64,000 bases of DNA from Amycolatopsis vastitatis (GCF_002234595.1 NZ_NMUL01000014.1:62001-126000), one strand, 5' to 3'; shown: positions 50,911-59,586, numbered from the stretch's first letter. Translations and numbers: made by a program. Notes: generated by a model not told the origin, from the letters alone.

Positions 50911-51993
50911 ATGCCTGCCATTCCCTCGCTCGGCGGTCTTCGCGGCCGCGGCAACAAGGGCGCCGTTCCCGTCCGCCCGATCCCGGTGCCGCTGTCGGCG
51001 TACGTCGTCGACTGCGCGGTCTACGTCGCCGGTGAGCGCCTGCCCGGCCGCTGGACCCACTCCGAGGCGATCAAGGAGGTCCGGAAGCGCCACGAGGGGT
51101 TCGTCTGGATCGGGCTGCACGAGCCGGACGCCCAGCAGATCCAGGGTGTGGCGGACACGTTCGGGCTGCACGAGCTGGCGGTCGAGGACGCGCTCGAAGC
51201 ACACCAGCGGCCGAAGCTGGAACGCTACGACGACACGTTGTTCCTGGTGGTCAAGACCGTGCGGTACGTCGAGCACGAGTCGCCGACCACGGCGAACGAG
51301 ATCGTCGAGACCGGCGAGCTCATGGTCTTCCTCGGCCGCGACTTCGTGATCACCGTGCGGCACGGGAACCACTCGGGGCTGGCGCGGCTGCGCCGCGAGC
51401 TGGACGACGACCCGGAGCGGCTGCAGCTGGGCCCGTCCGCGGTCGTGCACGCGATCGCCGACCACGTCGTCGACCACTACCTCGACGTCACGGGCCGGAT
51501 CGAGAACGACATCGACGAGATGGAGGCGCAGGTCTTCGCGCCCCGCTCGCAGGTCAGCGCCGAGCAGATCTACCTGATGAAGCGGGAGGTCCTCGAGCTG
51601 CGCCGGGCGGTGGTGCCCCTGGCGACGCCGGTGCAGCGCCTGGCCGAGGGCTACACGCGGCTGGTGCCGGACGAGGTCCGCTCGTACTTCCGCGACGTCG
51701 CCGACCACCTCACGACCGTGTCGGAACGGGTCGCGGCGTTCGACGAGCTGCTGTCCACACTGGTCGACGCGACCGTCGCGAAGATTTCCCTGCAGCAGAA
51801 CACCGACATGCGCAAAATCACGTCGTGGGCGGCGATCATCACCGTGCCGACGATGATCGCGGGCATTTACGGGATGAACTTCGACTACCTGCCCGAACTG
51901 CACTGGAAGTTCGGGTACCCGCTGGTGATCACCGTGATCCTGGCGATCTGCCTGTTGCTGTACCGAATATTCCGGAAGAACGGCTGGCTCTAG
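50911..51993 (+). CDS. corA: CorA family Mg2+/Co2+ transporter
   Basis: 360-aa channel-type transporter. A large cytoplasmic N-terminal domain (VAGERLPGRWTH, IGLHEPDAQQIQ) and a long stalk helix precede two C-terminal membrane spans with the signature YGMN (GIYGMNFDYLPEL) at the first span's end, and a basic C-terminus RKNGWL. It forms pentamers that import Mg2+ under membrane potential. ATG 50911 has AGGAG at 5 nt; the longer frame from 50836 lacks a site and lies in the structured leader. Followed by a small membrane protein gene. Confidence 0.93.
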   Translation: MPAIPSLGGLRGRGNKGAVPVRPIPVPLSAYVVDCAVYVAGERLPGRWTHSEAIKEVRKRHEGFVWIGLHEPDAQQIQGVADTFGLHELAVEDALEAHQRPKLERYDDTLFLVVKTVRYVEHESPTTANEIVETGELMVFLGRDFVITVRHGNHSGLARLRRELDDDPERLQLGPSAVVHAIADHVVDHYLDVTGRIENDIDEMEAQVFAPRSQVSAEQIYLMKREVLELRRAVVPLATPVQRLAEGYTRLVPDEVRSYFRDVADHLTTVSERVAAFDELLSTLVDATVAKISLQQNTDMRKITSWAAIITVPTMIAGIYGMNFDYLPELHWKFGYPLVITVILAICLLLYRIFRKNGWL

Positions 51994-52035
51994 GTCCCCC
52001 TTTCTTTTCCCACCGGATTCCTTCGGAGACACGTC

Positions 52036-52152
52036 ATGTCCAGGATGTTGTCCAACCTCAAGTTCTGGGCGCTCACGCTCAGCCTCGTGTGGATCTTCGT
52101 CATCACCTTCGTCATCGTCGCCGACCCCGGATTCGCGCACGGCATGAAGTAA
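52036..52152 (+). CDS. 38-aa membrane microprotein downstream of corA
   Basis: Short ORF starting MSRMLSNLKFWALT, with a single hydrophobic span of about residues 10-30 (FWALTLSLVWIFVITFVIVA) and the tail DPGFAHGMK. CGGAGA lies 7 nt upstream of the ATG, and codon use is GC-biased. It begins 42 nt after the corA stop on the same strand and ends 23 nt before the metallophosphoesterase. Small single-span proteins of this size often bind larger transporters (for example MgtS in E. coli), so a CorA partner is possible but unproven. Confidence 0.65.
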   Translation: MSRMLSNLKFWALTLSLVWIFVITFVIVADPGFAHGMK

Positions 52153-52175
52153 CCGGGGCGTCGTACCCTGGGGCC

Positions 52176-52826
52176 ATGCCGAAAGCGCTGGTGGTCGCCG
52201 ACGAGGTCGACGAGCGGTTGTGGACCGATGCGGTCCGCACCGTCTCCGTCGACCTCGTCATCGGCGCCGGCGACCTCCCCTACGACTACCTCGCGTTCCT
52301 GGCCGGCGCGCTCGACGTGCCGTGCGTGTTCGTGCCCGGCAACCACGACCCGGACCTGAGCGGCTACACGCGCTACGGCGGACTGTCCATGAAGGACGGT
52401 TTCCCCACGCCGTGGCCCGGTCCGGCGGGTGGTGTCAACGCCGACGGCCGGGTCGTCGACGTCGCCGGGCTGCGGTTCGCCGGGCTCGGCGGTTCGATCC
52501 GCTACAACGACGGCCCCAACCAGTGGACCCAGCGCCAGCAGGCCCGCCGGGCCCGCGGCCTGGTGCGGCGCGCGAAATGGCGGCGGTGGCGCGACGGCCG
52601 CGACGTCGACGTGCTGCTGACGCACTCGCCGCCGCTGGACCTCGGCGACCGGCCGGACCCGCCGCACCGCGGGTTCGCGTGCCTGCACCGGACGATCGAC
52701 GTGCTGCGCCCGAAGTGGCTGCTGCACGGGCACATCCACCCCCACGGCGAGCCGGTGCCGGACCGGGTCGTCGGCGAAACCCGCATCCGCAACGTGGTGG
52801 GCCACCGGATCATGGAGTTCTCATGA
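52176..52826 (+). CDS. Metallophosphoesterase
   Basis: 216-aa calcineurin-like phosphoesterase. Metal-ligand motifs are GAGDLPYD, VPGNHDPDLS, LLTHSPPLD and LLHGHIHPHG, while the usual first D-x-H is reduced to ADEVDER. The fold is a compact cytoplasmic phosphodiesterase or phosphatase; substrate unknown. ATG 52176 (MPKALVVADEVDERLW) is the only sensible start. Its stop overlaps the start of the ParB-like gene (ATGA), coupling the two products. Confidence 0.88.
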   Translation: MPKALVVADEVDERLWTDAVRTVSVDLVIGAGDLPYDYLAFLAGALDVPCVFVPGNHDPDLSGYTRYGGLSMKDGFPTPWPGPAGGVNADGRVVDVAGLRFAGLGGSIRYNDGPNQWTQRQQARRARGLVRRAKWRRWRDGRDVDVLLTHSPPLDLGDRPDPPHRGFACLHRTIDVLRPKWLLHGHIHPHGEPVPDRVVGETRIRNVVGHRIMEFS

Positions 52827-53662
52827 AAGAGACGGGGTTCCCCCGCGCCGACGCGGAGAACGACTTCCTCCGCGCGCGCCGGGGCCAGGTGCTTTCGCGG
52901 CTTTCGACGTGGCTGCGCCGCGAGCCCGACGACGTCAACATCATGTTGCCGTTCCACGAGGTGGTGGAGGCGCTCGGCTACCTCGGCGAGCACCGGATCG
53001 GGTTGCGGGTGATCAAGCTGGACTCGATCGCCGGCACGGTCGACCGCAGCCGCGACTTCGACCGCCGCTTCCGCCCGACGTCGGCCCGGGTCCGCGAGCG
53101 CTGGGAACGCCTGGCGCTGGCCGCCCGCCGCGGCGAGGAGATCCCGCCGATCGAGGTCTACCGCGTCGGCGAGCTGCACTTCATCATCGACGGCCACCAC
53201 CGGGTGTCGGTCGCGCTCGCGCAGGGACTGTCCACAATAGAGGCTTCGGTGACGGTCGTGAAGACCAAGCTGGACCCGAGCGGCATCCGCCACCGCGGCG
53301 ACCTGATCGTCAAGGACTACCGTCGGCTGTTCCTGGAGCGCGTCCCGCTGACCGGCCACGCGCGGGCGTCGGTGATCGTGTCGGACCCGTGGGACTACGC
53401 GAAGCTGGGCGAACACGTGGAGGCGTGGGGGTTCCGGCTGATGCAGGACGAAGGCAAGTTCTGCGACCGGGCGAACGTGGCGCAGCGGTGGTTCGAGGAG
53501 GAGTTCGTCCCGGTCGTGGCGATGCTGCGGCAGGCGGGGCTGATCGGCGACCGGACCGACGCCGAGGCGTACATGTGGGTGGCGGCGGAACGGTACCGGC
53601 TGATCCGGACCCACCGCTGGGACGACGAGGTCATCGAGGCGCTGCGATCCCGCCGGCACTAG
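52823..53662 (+). CDS. ParB/sulfiredoxin-fold protein (phosphatase-coupled, possible kinase)
   Basis: 279-aa protein. A ParB N-terminal-like fold in its first 150 residues contains PIEVYRVGELHFIIDGHHRVSVALAQG. The DGHHR motif is closer to the SerK/SbnI-type free-serine kinases and DUF-type ParB relatives than to the GERRxRA box of true ParB, and there is no HTH. It is therefore unlikely to be a partition protein. The ATGA overlap with a metallophosphoesterase suggests a kinase/phosphatase-like couple. Its 3' end overlaps the converging HTH gene by 32 nt. Confidence 0.78.
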   Translation: MKETGFPRADAENDFLRARRGQVLSRLSTWLRREPDDVNIMLPFHEVVEALGYLGEHRIGLRVIKLDSIAGTVDRSRDFDRRFRPTSARVRERWERLALAARRGEEIPPIEVYRVGELHFIIDGHHRVSVALAQGLSTIEASVTVVKTKLDPSGIRHRGDLIVKDYRRLFLERVPLTGHARASVIVSDPWDYAKLGEHVEAWGFRLMQDEGKFCDRANVAQRWFEEEFVPVVAMLRQAGLIGDRTDAEAYMWVAAERYRLIRTHRWDDEVIEALRSRRH

Positions 53663-54413
53663 GCAGGTGGTAGACGACCAGCGTCTGCTCGGGCCGTTCG
53701 GCGACGGGGAACGCGGCGTGCGCCATGGTGATCACGCCCAGCCGGGGATGCCGGAAGCGCTTGCGGCCCGCGTGGCTGAACTGGATGTCGTACCGCGGCC
53801 ACCACTCGCGCACCTCGGGGCTCGCGTCGGTCAGCTCCGCCACGAGCCGCTTCACGCGCGGGTGGCCGGGGTGCCGCCCCGCGACCGCGCGCAGCCGGGC
53901 CAGGATGGTGCGCGCCTCCTGCTCCCAGTCGACGAGCACCTCGCGCGCGGCGGGCTCGGTGAACACCCAGCGCACGACGTTGCCGCCCGGCCCGATGCCC
54001 CGGAGCAGCTCCGCGGCGGCGGCGTTGTGCGCGAGGACGTCGTAACAGATGCCGGTGACGTACGCGGGGTTGTCGCCCAGCAACGCCGGGACGCCCGCGA
54101 CCTCGGGCGCGACCTCCTCGGGGGCGTCCTCCGCGGCCGTCGCTCCTCCCCCGGCGAGGCGGCGCAGGTGCTCCTGCTCGGCGGCGCTCAGCCGCAGTGC
54201 CCGGGCCAGGGCGTCGAGCACCTGGCCGGACGGGCGGACGTCGCGGCCCTGCTCGAGGTAGGTGAGCCAGGTGGCGCTGATGCCGGCCAGCAGGGCCAGC
54301 TCCTCGCGGCGCAGCCCGGGCGTACGGCGGCGCCCGGTGACCGGCAGGCCCGCGTCGGCCGGGGACAGCCGCTCCCGGCGGCTGCGCAGGAACGTGCCCA
54401 GCTCGACGCTCAC
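53631..54413 (-). CDS. XRE-family HTH regulator with MmyB-like domain
   Basis: 260-aa regulator. An N-terminal HTH (RREELALLAGISATWLTYLEQGRDVRPS) is followed by a MmyB-type PAS-like ligand domain (VTGICYDVLAHNAAAAELL; WVFTEPAAREVLVDWEQEA; VREWWPRYDIQFSHAGRKRF). The GTG at 54413 has GGAGG about 8 nt upstream; longer frames cross the promoter. It is divergent from an MDR reductase gene, which members of this family commonly regulate in response to small lipophilic molecules. Confidence 0.9.
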   Translation of the reverse strand: MSVELGTFLRSRRERLSPADAGLPVTGRRRTPGLRREELALLAGISATWLTYLEQGRDVRPSGQVLDALARALRLSAAEQEHLRRLAGGGATAAEDAPEEVAPEVAGVPALLGDNPAYVTGICYDVLAHNAAAAELLRGIGPGGNVVRWVFTEPAAREVLVDWEQEARTILARLRAVAGRHPGHPRVKRLVAELTDASPEVREWWPRYDIQFSHAGRKRFRHPRLGVITMAHAAFPVAERPEQTLVVYHLPSAGGIAAPR

Positions 54414-54429
54414 CCTGGAACCTCCAATA

Positions 54430-54449
54430 CCAGAATAACCCGATTCTGG
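54430..54449. promoter_or_regulatory. Operator candidate between HTH regulator and MDR reductase
   Basis: CCAGAAT (54430-54436) and ATTCTGG (54443-54449) form a perfect inverted repeat with a 6-nt spacer, in the 68-nt divergent region. It is the likely binding site of the MmyB-like regulator. Confidence 0.65.
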
Positions 54450-54481
54450 ATACCAGCTTAACGAGTCGCGAGGCTGGTCCC

Positions 54482-55534
54482 ATGCGAGCTTGGACTGTGA
54501 CTGCACAAGACGACGACGTACGCCTCTCCGACGTGCCTGCCCCCACCCTCCAGGGCGGTGGCGTACTCGTGGAAGTGCTCGCCGCGCACCTCCCGGCGTA
54601 CACGAAAGCGGTGGTGCAAGGGAACCGCGGCACCCTGCCGGTCCCCCTGATCCTGGGTCCCTCCTGCGTCGGGCGCGTGCTCGACGTCGCGCCCGACGTG
54701 TTCCACGTCGCCCCGGGTGACATCGTGCTGGACACGGCGTTGCTCGACGCGGGCGGCGGCGACGAGATCCTGGTGGGCTGGGTCGGCCTGGGCGGTTCCG
54801 GCGCCGGCAGCGAACGCACGGATCGCATGCGCGCGGTGTGGCGCGACGGCGTCTTCGCGGAAAAGGCGCTCTGCGCCAAGGAAACGCTGGTCAAGCTGCC
54901 CGGTGCGGAGAACCACCCGGACCCGGCCCGCCTGGCGTTCCTGCCGTGGCTCGGCATCGCCGCCGCGGGCCTGCGCGCGGCGGGCCCGCTGACCGGCCGC
55001 GACGTCGCGGTGGTCGGGGCGACGGGCCAGCTGGGCGGCGCGGCGGTGCTGACGGCGCTGGCGGAAGGCGCGGCGACGGTGACGGCGGTGGGCCGCAACG
55101 AAAAGGCGCTCGACCGGCTGGCCGCGCTCGGCCCCCGGGTGCGCGTCCACCGGCTGACTGGCGACCGCGCGGCGGACGCGGCGGGCATCGGCCCGGTGGA
55201 CATCGCTCTCGACGCCCTCGGCGCCACGCCGACCGCGGACGCGACCATGGCCGCCTACGACAGCTTGCGCGTGCGCGGCACCCTGGTGGTCATCGGCGGC
55301 GTGCGCCAGGACCTCACCATCCCGTACGGCGACCTGATGCACCGCAGGCTCACCCTGCGCGGCTCCTGGATGAGCGACGACGAGACGGTGACCAAGGTGT
55401 GGCACCTGGTCCGCGCCGGGCTCTTGGACCTCTCGGCGGTCGAACCGCGGACGGTCGGCCTGGACGACCCGGCGGCCGCCCTCGACCTGGCGGAGCGGAC
55501 GACGGGCCTCGGTTTCGTGGCCCTGGTGCCCTAG
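54482..55534 (+). CDS. MDR-family zinc-free NADPH:quinone reductase-like dehydrogenase
   Basis: 350-aa medium-chain dehydrogenase/reductase. The N-terminal GroES-like domain lacks the structural and catalytic zinc cysteine set. The Rossmann fold has VAVVGATGQLGGAAVLTAL, and IALDALGATPTADATM follows. Typical of quinone oxidoreductase-like enzymes using NADPH. ATG 54482 follows the divergent promoter. Probably induced through the adjacent HTH regulator. Confidence 0.88.
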   Translation: MRAWTVTAQDDDVRLSDVPAPTLQGGGVLVEVLAAHLPAYTKAVVQGNRGTLPVPLILGPSCVGRVLDVAPDVFHVAPGDIVLDTALLDAGGGDEILVGWVGLGGSGAGSERTDRMRAVWRDGVFAEKALCAKETLVKLPGAENHPDPARLAFLPWLGIAAAGLRAAGPLTGRDVAVVGATGQLGGAAVLTALAEGAATVTAVGRNEKALDRLAALGPRVRVHRLTGDRAADAAGIGPVDIALDALGATPTADATMAAYDSLRVRGTLVVIGGVRQDLTIPYGDLMHRRLTLRGSWMSDDETVTKVWHLVRAGLLDLSAVEPRTVGLDDPAAALDLAERTTGLGFVALVP

Positions 55535-56283
55535 AAGTCCAATCCCGGCGTCAACGCCAGCTGCCGCACCTGGGCGAGGGTCAGCGTCGGCTCCGGGCGC
55601 TGCTTCGGCAGGTGGACGCCCATCTGCTGCAGCACCCCGCTGTTGTTCGACGTGAACTGCACCTGCGCGCCCGGTGCGGACAGTGCCACGCGGTGGGTCA
55701 CGACATCGCCGGAGCGCAGCGTCGACTGCCACAGCACTCCCTGGGGCGTCGGTTCCACGCGGCAGGCGATCTCTTCCGGGTTGTCGCCGCACGGCGGGCC
55801 ACCCGAGTTGCTGCTGGGCACGAGCAGGACGTACACCGACCCGGAACCCCGCGCGTCGGTCACCCGGACCCCCATGTGGAACAACGCGTCCTGGGGCCGG
55901 GGCGAGTCCCCGGCCGGGTCGGCGATCAGGTGGAACGGGTCCGCCGGCGGCGTCTCCCCCGGGATCGTCAACCGCGTGATCTGCGCGTCGGAAGGCAGCA
56001 GCGCACGCACCGCGTTGCCGATGACACAGCTCAGCCGGTCGACCAGAGCCTCGCGCGTGGCCGACGCCGTCGGGCACGGGCGGCTCGCGACTTCGGCCCG
56101 GTGCGGCAGGACCACGACCGCGAGCCCCAGCGCCAGAATCACCACGGCCAACGCCACCGCCCCCGTGAGCAGGTACCGGCGGCGCGAAAGGCGCGCCGCC
56201 GCGAGGACCTCCTCCCCGGACAGGCCGATCGGCGGTTCGCCTTCGGTCACGTACGCCGTCAACGCGGTCCGGACGTCTTCCAT
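55531..56283 (-). CDS. Membrane-anchored anti-sigma-like protein downstream of ECF sigma
   Basis: 250-aa protein with a short cytoplasmic N-terminus (about 38 residues), one membrane span (about 40-60) and an extracytoplasmic domain with four cysteines (CPTASATR, LSCVIG, PCGDN, IACRVE) that could form two disulphides. It lacks a zinc-finger (ZAS) motif, but location immediately after a SigE-family sigma gene suggests it controls that sigma factor or is its main target. ATG 56283 overlaps the sigma stop by 1 nt and has GGAGGAG upstream; GTG 56286 is an alternative. Confidence 0.72.
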   Translation of the reverse strand: MEDVRTALTAYVTEGEPPIGLSGEEVLAAARLSRRRYLLTGAVALAVVILALGLAVVVLPHRAEVASRPCPTASATREALVDRLSCVIGNAVRALLPSDAQITRLTIPGETPPADPFHLIADPAGDSPRPQDALFHMGVRVTDARGSGSVYVLLVPSSNSGGPPCGDNPEEIACRVEPTPQGVLWQSTLRSGDVVTHRVALSAPGAQVQFTSNNSGVLQQMGVHLPKQRPEPTLTLAQVRQLALTPGLDF

Positions 56284-56777
56284 CACGACTCCTCCGTCGT
56301 CGGCGCCGGCAGGGCCGCGCGCAAGGCCTCGACCCCGCGGGCCGTCTGGGACTTGACCGTGCCTTCGGCGACGCCGAGCAGGGCCGCGACCTCGGTCACC
56401 GGGAGGTCTTCGAGGAACCGCAGCACGACCATCGCGCGCTGGCGAGGCGTCAACCCGGCCAACGCGCGCTCCACGTCGAGCCGCAGAGACGTGTCCCGGC
56501 TCGGAAGCGACGCCGTGTCCGGCACGAAAGACGTCACGTACTCCCGCCCGGACCTCCGCTGCCCGGCGAGGAAGAGGTTCAGCAGGATCCGGCGCGCGTA
56601 GGCGTCGACGGTGTCCGGCCGCACCCGCCGCCAGCGCCGGTACAGCTGGACGAACATGGTCTGGACCAGATCCTCGGCCGCGTGCCAGTCACCGCAGAGC
56701 GCGAAGGCCACGCGGCGGAACCGCTGCACGCGCGCGGCGAAGTACTCGCTGAAATCGAGGTCTCTCGACGTCGCCAC
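56283..56777 (-). CDS. SigE-family (SACPRF subgroup) ECF RNA polymerase sigma factor
   Basis: 164-aa ECF sigma factor. Region 2 is AFALCGDWHAAEDLVQTMFVQLYRRW and region 4 is GLTPRQRAMVVLRFLEDLPVTEVAALLGVAEGTVKSQTARG. GTG 56777 follows GGAAGGAGG at 5 nt. The downstream gene is a membrane protein, overlapping by 1 nt. The order fits a stress-response sigma/regulator pair; the stimulus is unknown. Divergent from the CPBP protease gene. Confidence 0.92.
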   Translation of the reverse strand: MATSRDLDFSEYFAARVQRFRRVAFALCGDWHAAEDLVQTMFVQLYRRWRRVRPDTVDAYARRILLNLFLAGQRRSGREYVTSFVPDTASLPSRDTSLRLDVERALAGLTPRQRAMVVLRFLEDLPVTEVAALLGVAEGTVKSQTARGVEALRAALPAPTTEES

Positions 56778-56960
56778 CGTGCCTCCTTCCCCCGCTCCCA
56801 GTGTTACTAGTGCGCCGGGGCCCGGAAAGGTTCAAGTGACTTGTCCCCCGTGCGAGCTACGCGCAGGTGTCCACCGCGAGGTGACGATTCCCGGCCGCCG
56901 GATCCCTAGCGTTCTTCGCAGCCGCGGCAGGCAGGCCCGCGGGATTCGAAGGAGTTCTTC

Positions 56961-57791
56961 ATGAGGCTGGTCTGGCAACTGCTGGCCGTCGCGGCGGTCG
57001 CGTTCGTCGGCGGTCAAGTCGTCAACGCGGTGGGGAATCCGTGGCTGACGCTCGTCCTCGGAGCCCTGACCGCCGTGCTCGCGGTGGTCGTCTACCGGTG
57101 GGTGGTGCGGCGGACCGAGCACCGCCCGGTCACCGAGCTGGCCCGACCGGGTGCCGGGCTCGCGTTCGGCCGGGGCGCGCTGGCCGGGGTCGCGCTGTGC
57201 GGGCTCGTCATCGCGAACATCGCGCTGCTGGGCGACTACGAGGTCCGCGGCTGGGGCTCGGTGCCGGCCGCGGTGGGGCTCGTCGGCTTCATGGCCGCCG
57301 CCGCGGTGACGGAGGAGCTGCTGTTCCGCGGCGTCCTGTTCCGGATCGTCGAAGAACGCACGGGGACGGGGATCGCCCTGGCGCTGACCGGCGTCCTGTT
57401 CGGCCTGGTGCACTTGTTCAACGCGGACGCGACGCTGTGGGGCGCCATCGCCATCGCGATCGAGGCCGGCGGCCTGCTGACCGCCGCGTACGTCGCCACC
57501 CGCAAGCTGTGGCTCCCGATCGGCCTGCACTTCGGCTGGAACTTCGCCTTGGCCGGCATCTTCGGCACGGAGGTCTCGGGCAACGGCACCCCGCAGGGGC
57601 TGCTGGACGCCGCGACGTCGGGTCCCGTGGCCATCACCGGTGGCGACTTCGGTCCGGAGGGCAGCCTCTACTCGGTGCTGTTCTGCGTGCTGGCGACGGG
57701 CGCTTTCCTGTGGCTGGCCCGCCGGCGCGGCAATCTGGTGCCCCGCCGTCGCACCGGACGCCTCGACGACGTCACTACACTTTCCCGGTGA
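56961..57791 (+). CDS. CPBP family intramembrane metalloprotease
   Basis: 276-aa protein with about eight hydrophobic segments. The protease signature EELLFRG (residues 118-124) is followed by GLVHLFN (near 153) and GLHFGWNFAL, the metal-ligand residues of the CAAX protease/bacteriocin-processing family. ATG 56961 has GAAGGAG upstream. The stop overlaps the sensor kinase start by 4 nt (GTGA), so the protease and two-component system form one operon. Confidence 0.9.
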   Translation: MRLVWQLLAVAAVAFVGGQVVNAVGNPWLTLVLGALTAVLAVVVYRWVVRRTEHRPVTELARPGAGLAFGRGALAGVALCGLVIANIALLGDYEVRGWGSVPAAVGLVGFMAAAAVTEELLFRGVLFRIVEERTGTGIALALTGVLFGLVHLFNADATLWGAIAIAIEAGGLLTAAYVATRKLWLPIGLHFGWNFALAGIFGTEVSGNGTPQGLLDAATSGPVAITGGDFGPEGSLYSVLFCVLATGAFLWLARRRGNLVPRRRTGRLDDVTTLSR

Positions 57792-58933
57792 TCGATCACC
57801 GGGCGGCCTTGGCGCGGTGGCGCCGGCTCGACGTCGTGGTCCGGGACCTCCCGCTCGGGTTGCTGTTCCTGGCGGCGACGTTCGTGCCGGCCCTCGAAAG
57901 CCACGGGACCGAACTCGGCGGCGTGCCGTCACGCTCCTTCGACGCGCTGGCCGTCGGGGTGGTCCTCCTCGAATGCCTCCCGCTCTCCGTGCGACGGCGG
58001 TGGCCGGCCCTCTGCCTCACGCTGGTGTCGCTCGGCTTCGCCGTCGACCAGGTCCGCGGCTACCACCTGGCCGCGGGCGCCGCACTGGCCGTCGCGCTGA
58101 TGAGCGCGGGAGCCCACCTCGAGCGACGACGGCGCGCCACGGCCGCCGGGTTTTCGGTGGCGTACGCGCTGCTGGCGGTCGTCCTCTTCCGGCTCGGTTC
58201 GGAGCCGCCCGTCGAGTTCGTCACCTTCTACCTGCTGCTGGTGTTCGCCTGGGGAACCGGCTCGTGGCTGCGCGCCACCCGTGCCGCGGAAGCGGAACGC
58301 CGCCACCGCGTCGCCGACGACACCCGGGCCGCCGAACGCAACCGCATCGCCCGCGAACTCCACGACGTCGTCACCCACCACGTGACGGCGATGGTCGTGC
58401 AGGCCGAGGCGGCGCGGTACCTCACCGCCGCACCCGACCGCCTCGACGAGACGCTGACCGCGATCACCGGCACCGGCCGCCGGGCCATCGCCGACCTGCG
58501 GCACCTGCTCGACCTGCTCAACCCCGACCACGGCCCCGAGATCACGCCGCCACCCGGCGGCCTGCGCACGCTCGTGGAGCACGCCCGCGAGGCCGGGCAG
58601 CCGGTGGAGTTCGCCGAGGAGGGCACGGCGGCGGAGTCGGCGGGCAGCGCCGACCTCGTGGCCTACCGGGTCGTGCAGGAAGCCCTGACGAACGCCCTCA
58701 AGCACGCGCACGGCAGCCGGACCTCGGTGCGGGTCCGCCACGACGAACGGGAGATCGAGGTGGAGGTCGGCACGGACGGTCCCGGCTCGCGGGACGCGTC
58801 CCCCGGCGGGAGCGGGCGGGGCCTCGCCGGCCTCCGCGAACGGGTTCGCGTCCTGGGCGGCGACTTCAGCGCGGAGCAGGCCGACGCGGGCTTTGTCGTC
58901 CGGGCGCGGATTCCCACCGGGAACCGGTCGTGA
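57788..58933 (+). CDS. Two-component sensor histidine kinase (NarL-type HisKA_3)
   Basis: 381-aa membrane kinase with an N-terminal multi-span sensor (about six hydrophobic segments, residues 20-160). The HisKA_3 dimerisation domain has the phosphorylatable His192 (ARELHDVVTHHV), and the C-terminal HATPase includes VQEALTNALKHAHG and GSGRGLAGLRERV. The start is GTG 57788, overlapping the CPBP stop. Coupled to the response regulator by another GTGA overlap. Confidence 0.92.
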   Translation: MIDHRAALARWRRLDVVVRDLPLGLLFLAATFVPALESHGTELGGVPSRSFDALAVGVVLLECLPLSVRRRWPALCLTLVSLGFAVDQVRGYHLAAGAALAVALMSAGAHLERRRRATAAGFSVAYALLAVVLFRLGSEPPVEFVTFYLLLVFAWGTGSWLRATRAAEAERRHRVADDTRAAERNRIARELHDVVTHHVTAMVVQAEAARYLTAAPDRLDETLTAITGTGRRAIADLRHLLDLLNPDHGPEITPPPGGLRTLVEHAREAGQPVEFAEEGTAAESAGSADLVAYRVVQEALTNALKHAHGSRTSVRVRHDEREIEVEVGTDGPGSRDASPGGSGRGLAGLRERVRVLGGDFSAEQADAGFVVRARIPTGNRS

Positions 58934-59586
58934 CCGCGCCGATCCGGGTCCTGGTCTGCGACGACCAGATGCTGATCCGCACCGGGCTCGTCACGATCAT
59001 CGGCGCGCAACCCGACTTCGAGGTGGCGGGCGAATGCGGCGACGGGCGCGCCGCGGTCGACCTCGCCGGAAAGCTGCGCCCGGACGTCGTCGTGATGGAC
59101 GTGCGCATGCCGGTGCTCGACGGCATCGAAGCCACCCGCCTGCTGGCCGGCGCCGGCGTCCCGCACCCGGTGAAGGTGCTCGTGCTGACGACCTTCAACC
59201 TCGACGAGTACGTCTACGAGGCGCTGCGCGCGGGGGCGAGCGGGTTCCTGCTCAAGGACGCGCCGCCGGACCGGCTGCTGCACGGGATCCGGACCGTCGC
59301 CTCGGGCGCGGCCCTGCTGGACCCCGAGGTGACTCGCCGGCTGGTGGGGCGGCACGCGGCCCGCATCCGGCCCGCCGCCACGACACCCGATCTTCCGTTG
59401 ACGCCTCGCGAACTGGAGGTTCTGCGGCTCATCGCGGACGGCCTTTCCAACAGCGAAATCGCCGCGAGCCTCGTGATCAGCCCGGAGACCGTCAAGACGT
59501 TCGTGTCGCGCATCCTCGCCAAGCTCGACCTGCGCGACCGCGTCCAGGCGGTCGTCTACGCCTACCGCCACGGCCTGGTGACTTGA
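58930..59586 (+). CDS. NarL/FixJ-type response regulator
   Basis: 218-aa regulator. The receiver domain has acidic pocket CDDQ (Asp11/12), phospho-acceptor Asp57 (VVVMDVRMP) and Lys in FLLKDAPP; the LuxR-type HTH is LTPRELEVLRLIADGLSNSEIAASL with SPETVKTFVSRILAKL. Partner of the preceding kinase; targets unknown but may include the CPBP protease operon. Start GTG 58930 overlaps the kinase stop. Confidence 0.93.
   Translation: MTAPIRVLVCDDQMLIRTGLVTIIGAQPDFEVAGECGDGRAAVDLAGKLRPDVVVMDVRMPVLDGIEATRLLAGAGVPHPVKVLVLTTFNLDEYVYEALRAGASGFLLKDAPPDRLLHGIRTVASGAALLDPEVTRRLVGRHAARIRPAATTPDLPLTPRELEVLRLIADGLSNSEIAASLVISPETVKTFVSRILAKLDLRDRVQAVVYAYRHGLVT

Noticed and set aside
52823..53662. Chromosome partition protein ParB
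   Set aside because: No HTH domain, no parA neighbour and DGHHR in place of the ParB GERRxRA box.
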